From Arthrobacter oryzae (GTDB lineage Bacteria; Actinomycetota; Actinomycetes; Actinomycetales; Micrococcaceae): a stretch of 64,000 bases of DNA. Below the pieces are notes generated by a model that saw nothing but the letters and a program-made list of their open reading frames with translations, had not been told where the DNA came from and ran no database searches. Location: assembly GCF_030718995.1 (NCBI RefSeq), contig NZ_CP132204.1:3596001-3660000 (forward strand), given 5' to 3'. Made by a program: the position numbers and the translations under genes. Shown in pieces: positions 45,165 through 53,708 of this stretch; within the stretch, counting starts at the first letter, position 1, and each line of letters begins with the position of its first letter.

Positions 45165-45876
45165 GCGGACCGCCCGTGATTTCCAGTATTATTCCGGTCA
45201 TGTAGTTGGAGATCCCGCTGGCCAGGAACAGCACCACGCTTGCTACTTCCTCAGGCTCGCCGAAGCGGGTCAGTGGGATCTCGGAGCGCTTCTTTTCCGG
45301 CACGTCCGGGCGGAGTGATCCGACCATCTCGGTCCGGATGATGCCCGGCTGGATGGCGTTTACCCGGATGCCGGCGGCGGCCGCCTTGGTCAGGCGAGCG
45401 ATCCCCGCCTTCGCGGCGCTGTGGTGAGTCTGACGGGCCGTGCCGATCTTGCCCGAGAGGGACGAGACGTTGATGATGGAGCCCTGTGTTCCCAGCTTGC
45501 GCATGGTGTCGGCGGCCGCCCGTGTGCCCAGCCAGGCGCCTTTAAGATGGACCGAGATGACGTCATCGAAGTCGCTTTCGGTCATCATTCGCATCTTAGC
45601 GTCCCGGGTGAAGCCGGCGTTGTTGACATAACGTCCAGGGACCCGAAAGTATCGACGGCGGCGCTTGCCGCAGCGGGGACATCCTCTGGGGAGTTCACAT
45701 CGCAGACGACCGTCACAACGCCCTTCCCCCAGAGTTGCCGCAGCGCGTTCCAATGCTGCGGCATCCAAGTCGGTAAGGACAATGTTGCTGCCCTGCTCCG
45801 AGAGTGTGAGGGCTGTCGCTAGGCCGATGCCCCTCGCTCCCCCGGTGACCACGCTGGCCTTGTCCTGCAATAGCAA
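45157..45876 (-). pseudogene. FabG-like short-chain dehydrogenase, damaged
   Basis: The frame opens with the SDR cofactor site ASVVTGGARGIGLATALTL and closes with an intact ending, but the middle is damaged. Between about residues 50 and 85 it reads an Arg/Cys-rich nonsense stretch, whereas the neighbouring frame over 45610-45735 encodes sensible SDR sequence (VVTVVCDVNSPEDVPAAASA, VDTFGSLDV). Two compensating frameshifts are therefore implied. The active-site YxxxK is HSAAK (a His codon CAC where TAC is expected), and about six residues are missing before GIRVNAIQPG. It is probably non-functional. Confidence 0.7.
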
Positions 45877-45994
45877 AATGCGCTCCTCAAATCGGTTGGA
45901 ACTCGTGTATCAGAAATGGCTCGTAGGACTTGTTGATAGAGGGGATACCCTGTCACCCTGATCGTCCCCTGGGGTACACCCTATGAAACAGAAT

Positions 45995-46057
45995 GCAGGC
46001 CTCCCCTGTTCAGGGGGAGGCCTGCATCTACCTGCAGGCTCTTTAGCGAGCCTGCAG
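45995..46057. terminator. Tandem perfect hairpin terminators
   Basis: GCAGGCCTCCCC/GGGGAGGCCTGC (45995-46006, 46014-46025) and CTGCAGGCTC/GAGCCTGCAG (46032-46041, 46048-46057) lie just beyond the end of the sulfatase-modifying gene on the minus strand. They insulate it from the SDR region. Confidence 0.8.
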
Positions 46058-46089
46058 CCCGAATAGCTGTGTCAGTTTACTTATTGGTC

Positions 46090-47061
46090 TCACCCTATGT
46101 CGGCGGCTACTCGGAATCCGATGTTGCCGGAGGTGGATTGCGGGGTGTTGGAGTTGCGGGCCGCGACCCTGTAGCGATTGCAGTAGGAGTCGTGGCACAG
46201 GTAGGACCCGCCCCGCAGCACACGTCGGGTGCCGGATGCCGGACCGTGGGGATCACTAAGCGGGGTCTGGGAATAGTAGTCCGTCTCGAACCAGTCCCGG
46301 CACCATTCCCACACATTGCCGGCCATCTGCCACAGTCCGTACCCGTTAGGTCGGTAGGTCTTCACCGGTGCGGTGGTGAGGTAACCGTCGTCGGCGGAGT
46401 TCTCGTGCGGGAACCGGCCCTGCCAGATGTTGCAGTTCCACGCCCGGTCCAGGGTCAGCTCATCTCCCCACGCCAGGCGTTTTCCCTGCAGGCCGCCGCG
46501 GGCGGCATACTCCCACTCGGCCTCGGTGGGAAGACGGGTGCCGGCCCATTGACAGTACGCGGTTGCGTCATCCCAGGAGACGTGGACGACCGGGTGGTCG
46601 TCCAGCCCGGTCAGGTCAGATGCCGGTCCGTGGGGGTGTTGCCAGTCGGCTCCTTTCACGGCCAGCCACCAGGGGATACCGGCGGCCTGGTTGAAGATGT
46701 CGCTGCGTTGTCCCTGGAAGGCGGCGTAGAAGACGGCCGAGACCCCGAACTGTTCTGCGGTGGTCCTGTAGCCGGTCGCCTGCACGAACTTCTCGAACTG
46801 GGCGTTGGTGACCGTTGTGGTCTGCATACGGAAACCCCCCAATGCCACCTGGTGGACGGGGGTCTCCCCGTCCGTCGGGTAGCCCTCGTTATGGTGGTCT
46901 CCCATGGCGAATCTGCCGGCGGGGACGTCTGCGAACTCACCTGGTGCTTGCTGGCGGGTGGTAATGCCCGAGAGAGCGGGCTGAGGATGGAAGGAGCTGG
47001 TTGTTGTGACCGAGCCGGAGGAGGAGAGGTCACCAACTGACGGCGAGCAGCAGCTACTCAT
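46090..47061 (-). CDS. Formylglycine-generating enzyme (sulfatase-modifying factor)
   Basis: An approximately 323-residue enzyme that converts the active-site Cys of type I sulfatases to formylglycine using oxygen and copper. Motifs: DVPAGRFAMGDHHNEGYPTD, HPVVHVSWDDATAYCQWAGT, RLPTEAEWEYAARGG, MAGNVWEWCRDWF, RRVLRGGSYLCHDSYCNRYR. The last holds the copper-binding Cys pair (about C289 and C294). I choose the ATG at 47061, overlapping the sulfatase stop by 8 bases, so enzyme and substrate are translationally coupled. The first ~35 residues are Ser-rich and not part of the fold. It lacks a signal peptide. Confidence 0.9.
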   Translation of the reverse strand: MSSCCSPSVGDLSSSGSVTTTSSFHPQPALSGITTRQQAPGEFADVPAGRFAMGDHHNEGYPTDGETPVHQVALGGFRMQTTTVTNAQFEKFVQATGYRTTAEQFGVSAVFYAAFQGQRSDIFNQAAGIPWWLAVKGADWQHPHGPASDLTGLDDHPVVHVSWDDATAYCQWAGTRLPTEAEWEYAARGGLQGKRLAWGDELTLDRAWNCNIWQGRFPHENSADDGYLTTAPVKTYRPNGYGLWQMAGNVWEWCRDWFETDYYSQTPLSDPHGPASGTRRVLRGGSYLCHDSYCNRYRVAARNSNTPQSTSGNIGFRVAADIG

Positions 47062-48877
47062 TGGTGGCGGTCTCCGAAGCATTCTTTTCAACCGCCCAAT
47101 CCATGACGTACCACTTGTCAGCGGCAGCTGGTGCGATTTTATTGACCGCTTCAAAGTCGACCACAGCGACACCGTTCTCTTGGGCGTACTGGTCCCATTT
47201 GTGGCTCAGGTCATCGAGGACGTCCAGGCGATCGGCTGCGAGGTTAGTAGTCTCGCCTGGATCCTCGGCCAGGTTGTACAGCGAGTACTCACCCGTGCCA
47301 CCCATGGGTTCAGGGGCGAATACCAGCTTCCAGTCACCGGAGCGGTAGGCGCGGTGTCCGAAGTGTTCCCAGCCGAATTCATCATCCCCGATGGTCTCCG
47401 AGATGCCCTCCAGCAGTGGGCGGGCGGAATCACCCAGGAGGTTGCCGACCGAGGCGAGGTCGGCCCCGGCGTACTCGGCGAAGGTGGGGTAGAGATCGGT
47501 GATATGGGCGAACGTATCGACAACCCGTCCAGCGGCATCCCCGTTGGTTCCCGGGGCCTTGACAATCGCCGGCACCCGGGTGCCGCCCTCAAACAGGGTG
47601 TTCTTGGCCTGGAAGTAGGGGCCGGATGAAACTTGAGCCCAGGGGAGACCGATGGACGCGAAGGATCCCTGCTGACCGTATGCCTCCATGTCCCCGATCA
47701 GTGGGTAAGCCCTGTCGTGCCAGCCTTTCTCAGTGCTAAATCCGAGGTAGTTAGCCTGGGTACTGGCGGCTGCGCCGTTGTCGCTGACCACCGCGATCAG
47801 CGTGTTGTCGTACTCGCCGGTGTCCTTGAGGTGGTCGATGACCCGGCCAATTTGTTCATCTGCCTCGTGGATTACCGCTGCGTAGGTGGCCATCCGGTAG
47901 GCCAGATCCTGCTGCTGGAGGGGAGTCAGGGACTCCCATTCAGGTGTGCGATCCAGCCACCGGGTTTCCATGCCTTCGTCGATGAGACCGAGTTCAGCCA
48001 TACGCTGGATACGTTCGGCTCGAAGGTCTACGAAGTCTTTATCCATGTACACGTCTAGGTACTGCTCAATGAGTTCTTCGTTCTCCACATGCAGGGGATC
48101 ATGGGGAGCGGTGTAAGCGAGGTAGCTGAAGAACGGCTGGTCAGCTTCCAGGCTCTGATCGACCATCTGAAGCATTTCATCGGTATAGGAACGCGTAGAA
48201 AAGAAATCGTCCGGCAGTTTGTCGACCCGCTCACCGTTGCGCTCATGAATGACGGTATCGACCGGCTCCACCGGCCTGTCAAAGAGGCGGTGCCCGTCGG
48301 AGAAGTAAGAGGCGCCAGCATCGTAGAGGGTGAAATTCTGGTCGAAGCCGAGGTCCTGGGGGGTCTGGCCTTCTTCCCCTCCCAGGTGCCACTTGCCTAC
48401 CTGGTAGGTGTTGTACCCGGTGTCGCCCAGCAGCTCCGCGATGCCGGTGAAATCTCCCTCCAGGCTACCCTTGTAGCCCGGGGTCGTCACGGGCACTCCC
48501 GGCGGGGTTAAACCCTCCATGGAGCCCAAGCCGACTCGGTGTCGGTCCTGGCCGGTCATGAGCTCTGCACGCGTGGGAGCACAGAGGGGAGAGGCATGGA
48601 AATCGGTGAACTGAGTACTCTCCTTGGTCAGGGCATTCAGGTGCGGCGTGTCAATTTCGCTGCCATATGCACCCAGGTCGGTATACCCCAGGTCATCCAA
48701 GAGGATCATCATGATGTTCGGCTGTTCCTGCCCCTGTGCCGCAGGCGTGATCTCCTGTCCGGTGGATTCTGAGAAAATTCCGCAACCGGCGAGGCTGGAG
48801 GCAAGGAGAACGGAGGCGCCTACAGGCAGGCTCGCCAAAGCCAGACGGCCAGGGTTACGTGTGGTAGAAAATTTCAT
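47054..48877 (-). CDS. Lipoprotein arylsulfatase (type I, Cys-type)
   Basis: A 607-residue sulfatase. The signal peptide ends in the lipobox LAGC (Cys 32), so it is anchored outside the membrane. The metal-binding NIMMILLDDLGYTDLGAYG and the modification motif CAPTR (Cys 99, CxPxR) are followed by GLGSMEGL, VGKWHLGG, LAYTAPHDPLHV and VVSDNGAAAST. The Cys is to be converted to formylglycine by the downstream enzyme before export. It would release sulfate from aryl or carbohydrate sulfate esters. No sulfate importer is adjacent. Confidence 0.92.
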   Translation of the reverse strand: MKFSTTRNPGRLALASLPVGASVLLASSLAGCGIFSESTGQEITPAAQGQEQPNIMMILLDDLGYTDLGAYGSEIDTPHLNALTKESTQFTDFHASPLCAPTRAELMTGQDRHRVGLGSMEGLTPPGVPVTTPGYKGSLEGDFTGIAELLGDTGYNTYQVGKWHLGGEEGQTPQDLGFDQNFTLYDAGASYFSDGHRLFDRPVEPVDTVIHERNGERVDKLPDDFFSTRSYTDEMLQMVDQSLEADQPFFSYLAYTAPHDPLHVENEELIEQYLDVYMDKDFVDLRAERIQRMAELGLIDEGMETRWLDRTPEWESLTPLQQQDLAYRMATYAAVIHEADEQIGRVIDHLKDTGEYDNTLIAVVSDNGAAASTQANYLGFSTEKGWHDRAYPLIGDMEAYGQQGSFASIGLPWAQVSSGPYFQAKNTLFEGGTRVPAIVKAPGTNGDAAGRVVDTFAHITDLYPTFAEYAGADLASVGNLLGDSARPLLEGISETIGDDEFGWEHFGHRAYRSGDWKLVFAPEPMGGTGEYSLYNLAEDPGETTNLAADRLDVLDDLSHKWDQYAQENGVAVVDFEAVNKIAPAAADKWYVMDWAVEKNASETATNE

Positions 48878-49195
48878 GTGCTTTCAACTTTCAATATCGC
48901 GGGAAGAAGGCCAGTGAAAGGCGACCGGGCCCACCTGGGAAGGGGCACATGCTCGCCGACTAATGAGAGAGGTAGAGGAGCTCTACCGGTCGAGTACGAC
49001 AAGGAGCTTGGCACTAGCTGGACAGCTTTACGATCGGCTTGCTCACGGTTGTTAGGCCCAAGGTAGGCCGCTCCGGGCTCCATCGGTCGGGGACCATTTC
49101 GCCCCTCAGGTCTTTCGTCGTGCTGCCAGAGACAACACTGACTTTTGACGCAGTCAGCTTGATCGCACCCTGAGTACCTATGTGAGCGAGGCGCG

Positions 49196-49570
49196 TCAGG
49201 TCAAGAGTTGTGGTGCGCCGAGCCAGGATACCAATCGCCCCTCTGGATCCCAGCTCTCCCGCAGTTCCTCCAAGCGCCGGAGGTTGTTGTCGGAGATGAA
49301 TGGGAACGGTCTGTTGAGCCGGTTTTCGTCAGGAAGGGCGGTTCCCGTGGCGTACGGCTCAAACGCGCGCATGTGGTCGGCAACCCAATGGGTGTGCTTG
49401 TCCTCGCCCCGTCGCGTCCCCCACTCGGCGTAAAGGCAACTTTGACCCTCGGGATAATGCTTCGGCACGTGGTCGTGCCAGCACAGTCCCCGCCTCAGAT
49501 TTTCGTAGCCTTCGGTTCCCCGCCGCACAACCCTGCCGGCAAGCCTGGTTTCGGGCATAAGTCTGATCAC
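49196..49570 (-). pseudogene. FAD-linked oxidase with large internal deletion
   Basis: A 124-residue frame joins two ends of a berberine-bridge-type FAD oxidase. Residues 10-36 (LAGRVVRRGTEGYENLRRGL, CWHDHVPKHYPE) resemble the N-terminus, where FAD-binding would continue. Residues 45-124 (LYAEWGTRRGEDKHTHWVAD, FPFISDNNLRRLEELRESWD, PEGRL) resemble the C-terminal substrate domain. The intervening several hundred residues, including the whole FAD-binding PCMH domain, are missing. It remains in frame, so a short protein could be made, but it cannot be a flavoenzyme. Confidence 0.6.
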
Positions 49571-50110
49571 GCTCTATCTCCTGACGATAGGGCCTTGCGG
49601 CCGTCATTCGAGCGGTGAATGCTTCATTGCATCCGCAATCCCGAGCTGCGACGCCCAGCAACTCGCGATGTCCACGCGATTGAATCGGTCTCCGTCTGAC
49701 GCAACTTTGCGCCGACGCTTAGGCATCGCTAAAGTTGTACAACAGATTTCAGTCGTTCGTCAACAGATTGTTACGCTTCAACGGCTTGCGGAATCGACTC
49801 CTGCCTCTAGAACACCCCATCTTGCGCCTAGGAGCTGCCCAGCCGTAGGCCAGGAAAGGACCACTGCGCTCACTCCCCGGCCCGCTACGTAACTCCGGGC
49901 CGCGGGTCGGCGAGGCAGGCCTCACCGTTCACTCCTGTCACCATTGCCACCGCTTTTTTCGCCACGCTTTGGAGCTCTTCCAACAGCCGGCAGTGCTGCT
50001 TAAGGGGTCACGTCATGACTCCAGGCAGTACCTGCGCCTCTGCCCGGAAAGCCGCTACACAATAGCTCACTGTGATGCTTCCAGGGTGAAGTCCCACCTT
50101 CTAAGACCGC
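49571..50110. other. Intergenic stretch without supported genes
   Basis: I see no gene in this 540-bp stretch: frames are short, lack ribosome-binding sites and have no recognisable domains. AT-richer sequence near 49725-49790 (repeated TTGTACAACAGATT/CAACAGATTGTT) may hold a promoter or operator, but nothing downstream in either direction explains it. Confidence 0.3.
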
Positions 50111-50410
50111 TACGTGAATCACCGATAAGGGATATTCCGTCAAACTGCCTCGGCTGAAGAACCCTTGCGTGCTGATCAGGCAGCCGGAACTGGTGGCGAC
50201 TCTGATCCGTCCATGGCTGAGGTCAATTCAGGCTATCCACGGCTGGAATTGGGAGCCGTTGGGGTAGCTCCCTTGCAGCAGTAGCGGTGGATAGCCGATG
50301 AGAACTGTCCCCGGCTGTGGGCGGGCAGACCTGACTTCTCGTTCAAGCGCTGATCAATTCCGGTTGTTTTCGGAACCAAACCAGGAGCCATATGTCAGGT
50401 TGGGGTGTGG
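50111..50410 (+). repeat. Dispersed structured repeat, copy 3
   Basis: This is a third full-length copy, with left end TGAATCACCGATAAGGGATA (TTCCGTCAAACTGCCTCGGC follows) and right end TATGTCAGGTTGGGGTGTGG. The core GATCCGTCCATGGCTGAGGT, the CTATCCACGGC / GCGGTGGATAGCC arms and the inner GGGAGC/GCTCCC stem are all retained. In the outer arms, changes on one side (CTATCC) are mirrored on the other (GGATAG), which suggests selection on pairing. Confidence 0.75.
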
Positions 50411-50536
50411 GTCACCATGACAGGAGGGCGGCGCTACCGGGAAACCTGACGGGATGGCGTTGGCCGGGCGGCCCAGGATGGTGCTTTTTTCCAGTTGTTT
50501 TCGGTGCCGAAGCCGTAGCCTCTTTACGCGGCCTGC

Positions 50537-51529
50537 TTAGGCTGCCGCCGCGGGCCCTTCCGGAATTCCATTGTGGTAGCGCAGGGTGCTTCGCTTGAAT
50601 ATTTCCGCATAGATGGAGGACTGGGCCGAGGTCACGCCGTCGCGTTTCTGGAGGTCGGCCAGCAGCAACCCGAGGTCCTCCAGCGCGGCTACCGCTACCT
50701 GTGCCACGAGCTGGTCGCCGGAGGCAGCGGCCCAGCGCGTGACGGGGAGGTCGGCGAGGTATTCCCCCTGTCTGCGCGTCGATCCGTCCGCGCAGGTGAT
50801 CGTGATCAGGGATTCGACGGGGAAGCCCAACGCTCTCAGGTCCGCCACGGCCCTGATGAACAAGGTTCCGGATCCGGTCATCGCATCCAGCCGTCGGCTG
50901 ACGGTTGCTTTGGAGACCGACAGTTCAGAAGCGAGTTCGTCCAAGGTGGCCCGGCCATTGCCGTGCAGCAGCGAGGCCAGCCTGCGGCTGGTCTCATCGA
51001 GCGGAGCGCGGTCGATCGCCTTGCCGGCGAGGCGGCCGTCCTCGTCCGAGTGGAGCGCTGCGTACTGTTGTTTGGTGAGAACATCCGGCGTCCAGCCTGA
51101 GGGGGTGCGGAAGTACTCGAACAACGGCATCATGGTGAACGACTGAATGCCGTCCACCTTTCCGAGGCGGTGGTATAGCAGGTCGGCCAATGTATCGGGG
51201 GCGAGGAACACTCCCGCCACTGCCTCATTCGATCCAGAGAGGGCGCTGACCCACGAGGACTCGTCCTGGTCAGCGAGCCAGGAACAAACTCGGCGCAGCT
51301 CCCTGGGAGTTGCTTGCACGCGGAGCAGGAAGGAGGTACGGGAACTTACTGCTGCTGGGTTGATGAAGGCGTTGATGCGTATGGCCCCGGATTCGAGGAG
51401 TTTGTTTCCGCGGCGCGCCACGGTCCGTTCCTGTTGGCCGAGGATCTCGGCGATCAGCCGCCACGGGGCGCGGCCATTGCGCACGAGCGCGGCCATTATC
51501 TGCCGATCGAGCGTATCAAGCTGCTCCAC
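50537..51529 (-). CDS. Lrp/AsnC-family regulator with two modules
   Basis: An approximately 330-residue protein with two tandem AsnC units. Module 1 is LDTLDRQIMAALVRNGRAPW, RLIAEILGQQERTVARRGNK plus an effector part. Module 2 is LDETSRRLASLLHGNGRATL, DELASELSVSKATVSRRLDA plus a second effector part. Ordinary Lrp proteins have one unit; the double form is common in actinobacteria. I choose GTG 51529, behind AAGGAA, over an upstream ATG at 51625. It lies downstream of and in line with the amidohydrolase, which it may regulate. Confidence 0.87.
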   Translation of the reverse strand: MEQLDTLDRQIMAALVRNGRAPWRLIAEILGQQERTVARRGNKLLESGAIRINAFINPAAVSSRTSFLLRVQATPRELRRVCSWLADQDESSWVSALSGSNEAVAGVFLAPDTLADLLYHRLGKVDGIQSFTMMPLFEYFRTPSGWTPDVLTKQQYAALHSDEDGRLAGKAIDRAPLDETSRRLASLLHGNGRATLDELASELSVSKATVSRRLDAMTGSGTLFIRAVADLRALGFPVESLITITCADGSTRRQGEYLADLPVTRWAAASGDQLVAQVAVAALEDLGLLLADLQKRDGVTSAQSSIYAEIFKRSTLRYHNGIPEGPAAAA

Positions 51530-51626
51530 GTCCAGTTCCTTCGTTGCTGTTTCGGCCGTCGATGCAGGCCAGGCTAGGTACCTGGCCTGCGCGGGGCGGC
51601 AGGGTTTCCTATCGCCCCGCGTCATC

Positions 51627-52904
51627 TCAGTTCCGGCCCAGATAGGCTAGCACTCCGGAAAGTGCTGCACTTGTTCCTCCGACGACGGCGGCGTGCGCGT
51701 CCGGAGCGAAGAACGGCGAATGGTTGCCGGCAGGCGTTGCGCCGTCCTGGAAGAGTTCCGGGGTGAAGGCGCCAAAGGCCCAGTAGACACCCGGGACGCC
51801 GATGGCGTCGCTGAGCCAGCCCGCATCTTCGGAAGCCATCCCGAGCGGAGCTTCGGTCAGGGCGTCCGTGCCGAAGTCTGCCGTGAACGCTTCGATGATG
51901 CGGCCCGTGGCCGCCGGATCATTATAGCAGCGGGGGAAGTTGTTCAGTTCCGAGATGGTTGGTTCGGGGGCTGCGGAGGCAGCGGCTTCGGCCGAGATGA
52001 TCCGGCGGATTGCTGCGAGGACGGTGGCGCGTGTGCCTTCATCCGGTGTCCGGACGTTGATGGAAAACTCCGCAGTGTCGGGGATGATGTTTTCCTTCAG
52101 GCCCGCGTGGAACGTGCCCACGGTGATAACGGCAGGCGTGGACGGTGCCAGTTCGCGCGAGACGATGGTCTGGAGCCGAAGGACCATGGCGGAGGCGGTA
52201 ACGATGGGATCAATTGATTTCTCCGGCTGCGAGCCGTGTGCCTGCCGGCCGTGAACTGTGATCTTCCAGGAGTCTGCCAGGGTGGCCATGTGCCCGTCCC
52301 GGATGAAGAGCGTGCCTTTGGCCGCGGGCAAGACGTGCTGGGCCAGCACCACCTCGGGTTTTGGCGCCCGGTCCCACAGGCCGTCATTGATCATTGCCCT
52401 GGCGCCGTGTGCGGTCTCCTCGCCGGGCTGGAAGATCAGGACCAGGGTACCCGCCCACAGTTCCCTGCGTTCCGTGAGGACGTTGGCAAGTGCGAGTGCT
52501 GCCGCGACGTGGGTGTCATGCCCGCAACCGTGCATCACAGGGATCGCGGCACCGTCCGGCTGCGTGACAGTTGCCTCGCTGGAGTAAGCCAGGCCTGTCT
52601 GTTCGGCGATGGGCAGTCCGTCGGTGTCGGCCCTGAAGCCGACGACTGGCCCGTCTCCGTTCCTGAGGACAGCCACTACCCCGGTGACCCCGCAGCGGAA
52701 GGATTCAATCTCCAGGTCTGCTAGGCGGTCTTCGATGTAGGCGGCGGTCTCGAATTCCTGGCCCGACAGTTCGGGATGGGCGTGCAGGTGCTCGTACACG
52801 GTGATGTATTCGTCCACAAATGATTCAGGAACTTCTATGGCGGCCGTCAGCCGCACACTCGTACTCGTGGTGGTGGTGGTGGTGGTGGTGGTGGTGGTGG
52901 TCAT
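51627..52904 (-). CDS. M20-family amidohydrolase (aminoacylase/hippurate-hydrolase type)
   Basis: A 425-residue zinc amidohydrolase. Motifs are LHAHPELSGQEFETAAYIED, GFRADTDGLPI (catalytic Asp), HGCGHDTHVAAALALANVL (metal Cys/His/Asp), FQPGEETAHGARAM (Glu pair), and a dimerisation domain containing HGRQAHGSQPEKSIDP. It would cleave N-acyl amino acids or related amides. The N-terminus is unusual: twelve Thr residues encoded by a (ACC)n run precede the fold. Its partner membrane genes lie immediately upstream in the same direction. Confidence 0.9.
   Translation of the reverse strand: MTTTTTTTTTTTTSTSVRLTAAIEVPESFVDEYITVYEHLHAHPELSGQEFETAAYIEDRLADLEIESFRCGVTGVVAVLRNGDGPVVGFRADTDGLPIAEQTGLAYSSEATVTQPDGAAIPVMHGCGHDTHVAAALALANVLTERRELWAGTLVLIFQPGEETAHGARAMINDGLWDRAPKPEVVLAQHVLPAAKGTLFIRDGHMATLADSWKITVHGRQAHGSQPEKSIDPIVTASAMVLRLQTIVSRELAPSTPAVITVGTFHAGLKENIIPDTAEFSINVRTPDEGTRATVLAAIRRIISAEAAASAAPEPTISELNNFPRCYNDPAATGRIIEAFTADFGTDALTEAPLGMASEDAGWLSDAIGVPGVYWAFGAFTPELFQDGATPAGNHSPFFAPDAHAAVVGGTSAALSGVLAYLGRN
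52867..52901. repeat. Trinucleotide microsatellite (GGT)n
   Basis: About 11.7 uninterrupted units of GGT on the + strand (ACC on the coding strand) encode the poly-Thr start of the amidohydrolase. Because the unit is three bases, length change alters protein length but not frame. The neighbouring genes also begin with Thr-rich starts (MSTTTSS). Confidence 0.85.
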
Positions 52905-52918
52905 GTGTGTTTTCCGTT

Positions 52919-53683
52919 TCAGTGGGTCGGTTTGGAGATGTGGGCGGCCGGGCTGTCTCCATCGTGGGCTGGGTCGGCGGCCGGCGGCGGGGTTTTGGAC
53001 CGCGCGAACCAGGAGATGGCGATGGTGGTGATGACGGCCAGTGCGGTGGCGTAGAAAGTCAGGGCCGGGACTAACGGCACCACCACGAAAACGATGAGGG
53101 CGGCGACCACAACGGCGACGATGGTGGTGCGGCGGCTCTTCATGGCCACCACGCTTTGCAGGACCACGGCACCGAAGACTGCAGGCAGAATATAGCCGCG
53201 GGCGGTAGCGATTAGCGGCGCGGGGAGCATCCCTACCAGCCAGGTTCCCAGGACGCCCACGAAGAGAATCAAGGTGGTGATGTGGATCAGCACCGCGCCG
53301 ATGATGGCGCTCCCGGCAATGAGTTCGGCCCGGCGCGTGCCCGGCCTTTCCCCAAGGTTTGCCTGGGCCACGACGGCTGCGGGGAGGAGCTTGTTGGCGA
53401 TGTTGCCGATCAGGAACGCCTGGTACATTGCCGACCGGCCCAGGATAGGGAAGTAGGAGATGGGCTCAATGATTGCGATGACGCCGAAGGTAGCGAGCAC
53501 TGCGGCCACTGCGGTGACAAGCTCCAGGCCGGTGATGCCCATTCCCGAGCCGAAAGCGGCGTACAGGGCGGCGCCAAGGGAGACGACAAGCCCAAGCCCC
53601 AGCGTGATGGGGCCCCAGATGGAGGTGGTGCGGTCAAATGCGGCAAGTCCTGCGGATGTGTCAGATGAAGTCGTTGTGGACAT
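52919..53683 (-). CDS. Multi-TM membrane protein of the amidohydrolase operon
   Basis: A 254-residue protein with six to seven hydrophobic helices and a nucleoside-recognition-like segment IEPISYFPILGRSAMYQAFL. It is encoded between the DUF5058 gene and the amidohydrolase gene, spaced 14 bp from the latter. A transport role for the amidohydrolase substrate or product is likely from context. The family is not firmly recognised. The C-terminal 35 residues are polar and cytoplasmic. Confidence 0.7.
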   Translation of the reverse strand: MSTTTSSDTSAGLAAFDRTTSIWGPITLGLGLVVSLGAALYAAFGSGMGITGLELVTAVAAVLATFGVIAIIEPISYFPILGRSAMYQAFLIGNIANKLLPAAVVAQANLGERPGTRRAELIAGSAIIGAVLIHITTLILFVGVLGTWLVGMLPAPLIATARGYILPAVFGAVVLQSVVAMKSRRTTIVAVVVAALIVFVVVPLVPALTFYATALAVITTIAISWFARSKTPPPAADPAHDGDSPAAHISKPTH

Positions 53684-53708
53684 CGGATTGGCTCCTTTCA
53701 GGAGGTTT

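Noticed and set aside
52867..52901. The GGT run as a phase-variation switch
   Set aside because: Units of three bases cannot shift the frame, so on/off switching by slippage is not supported; only length variation is possible.
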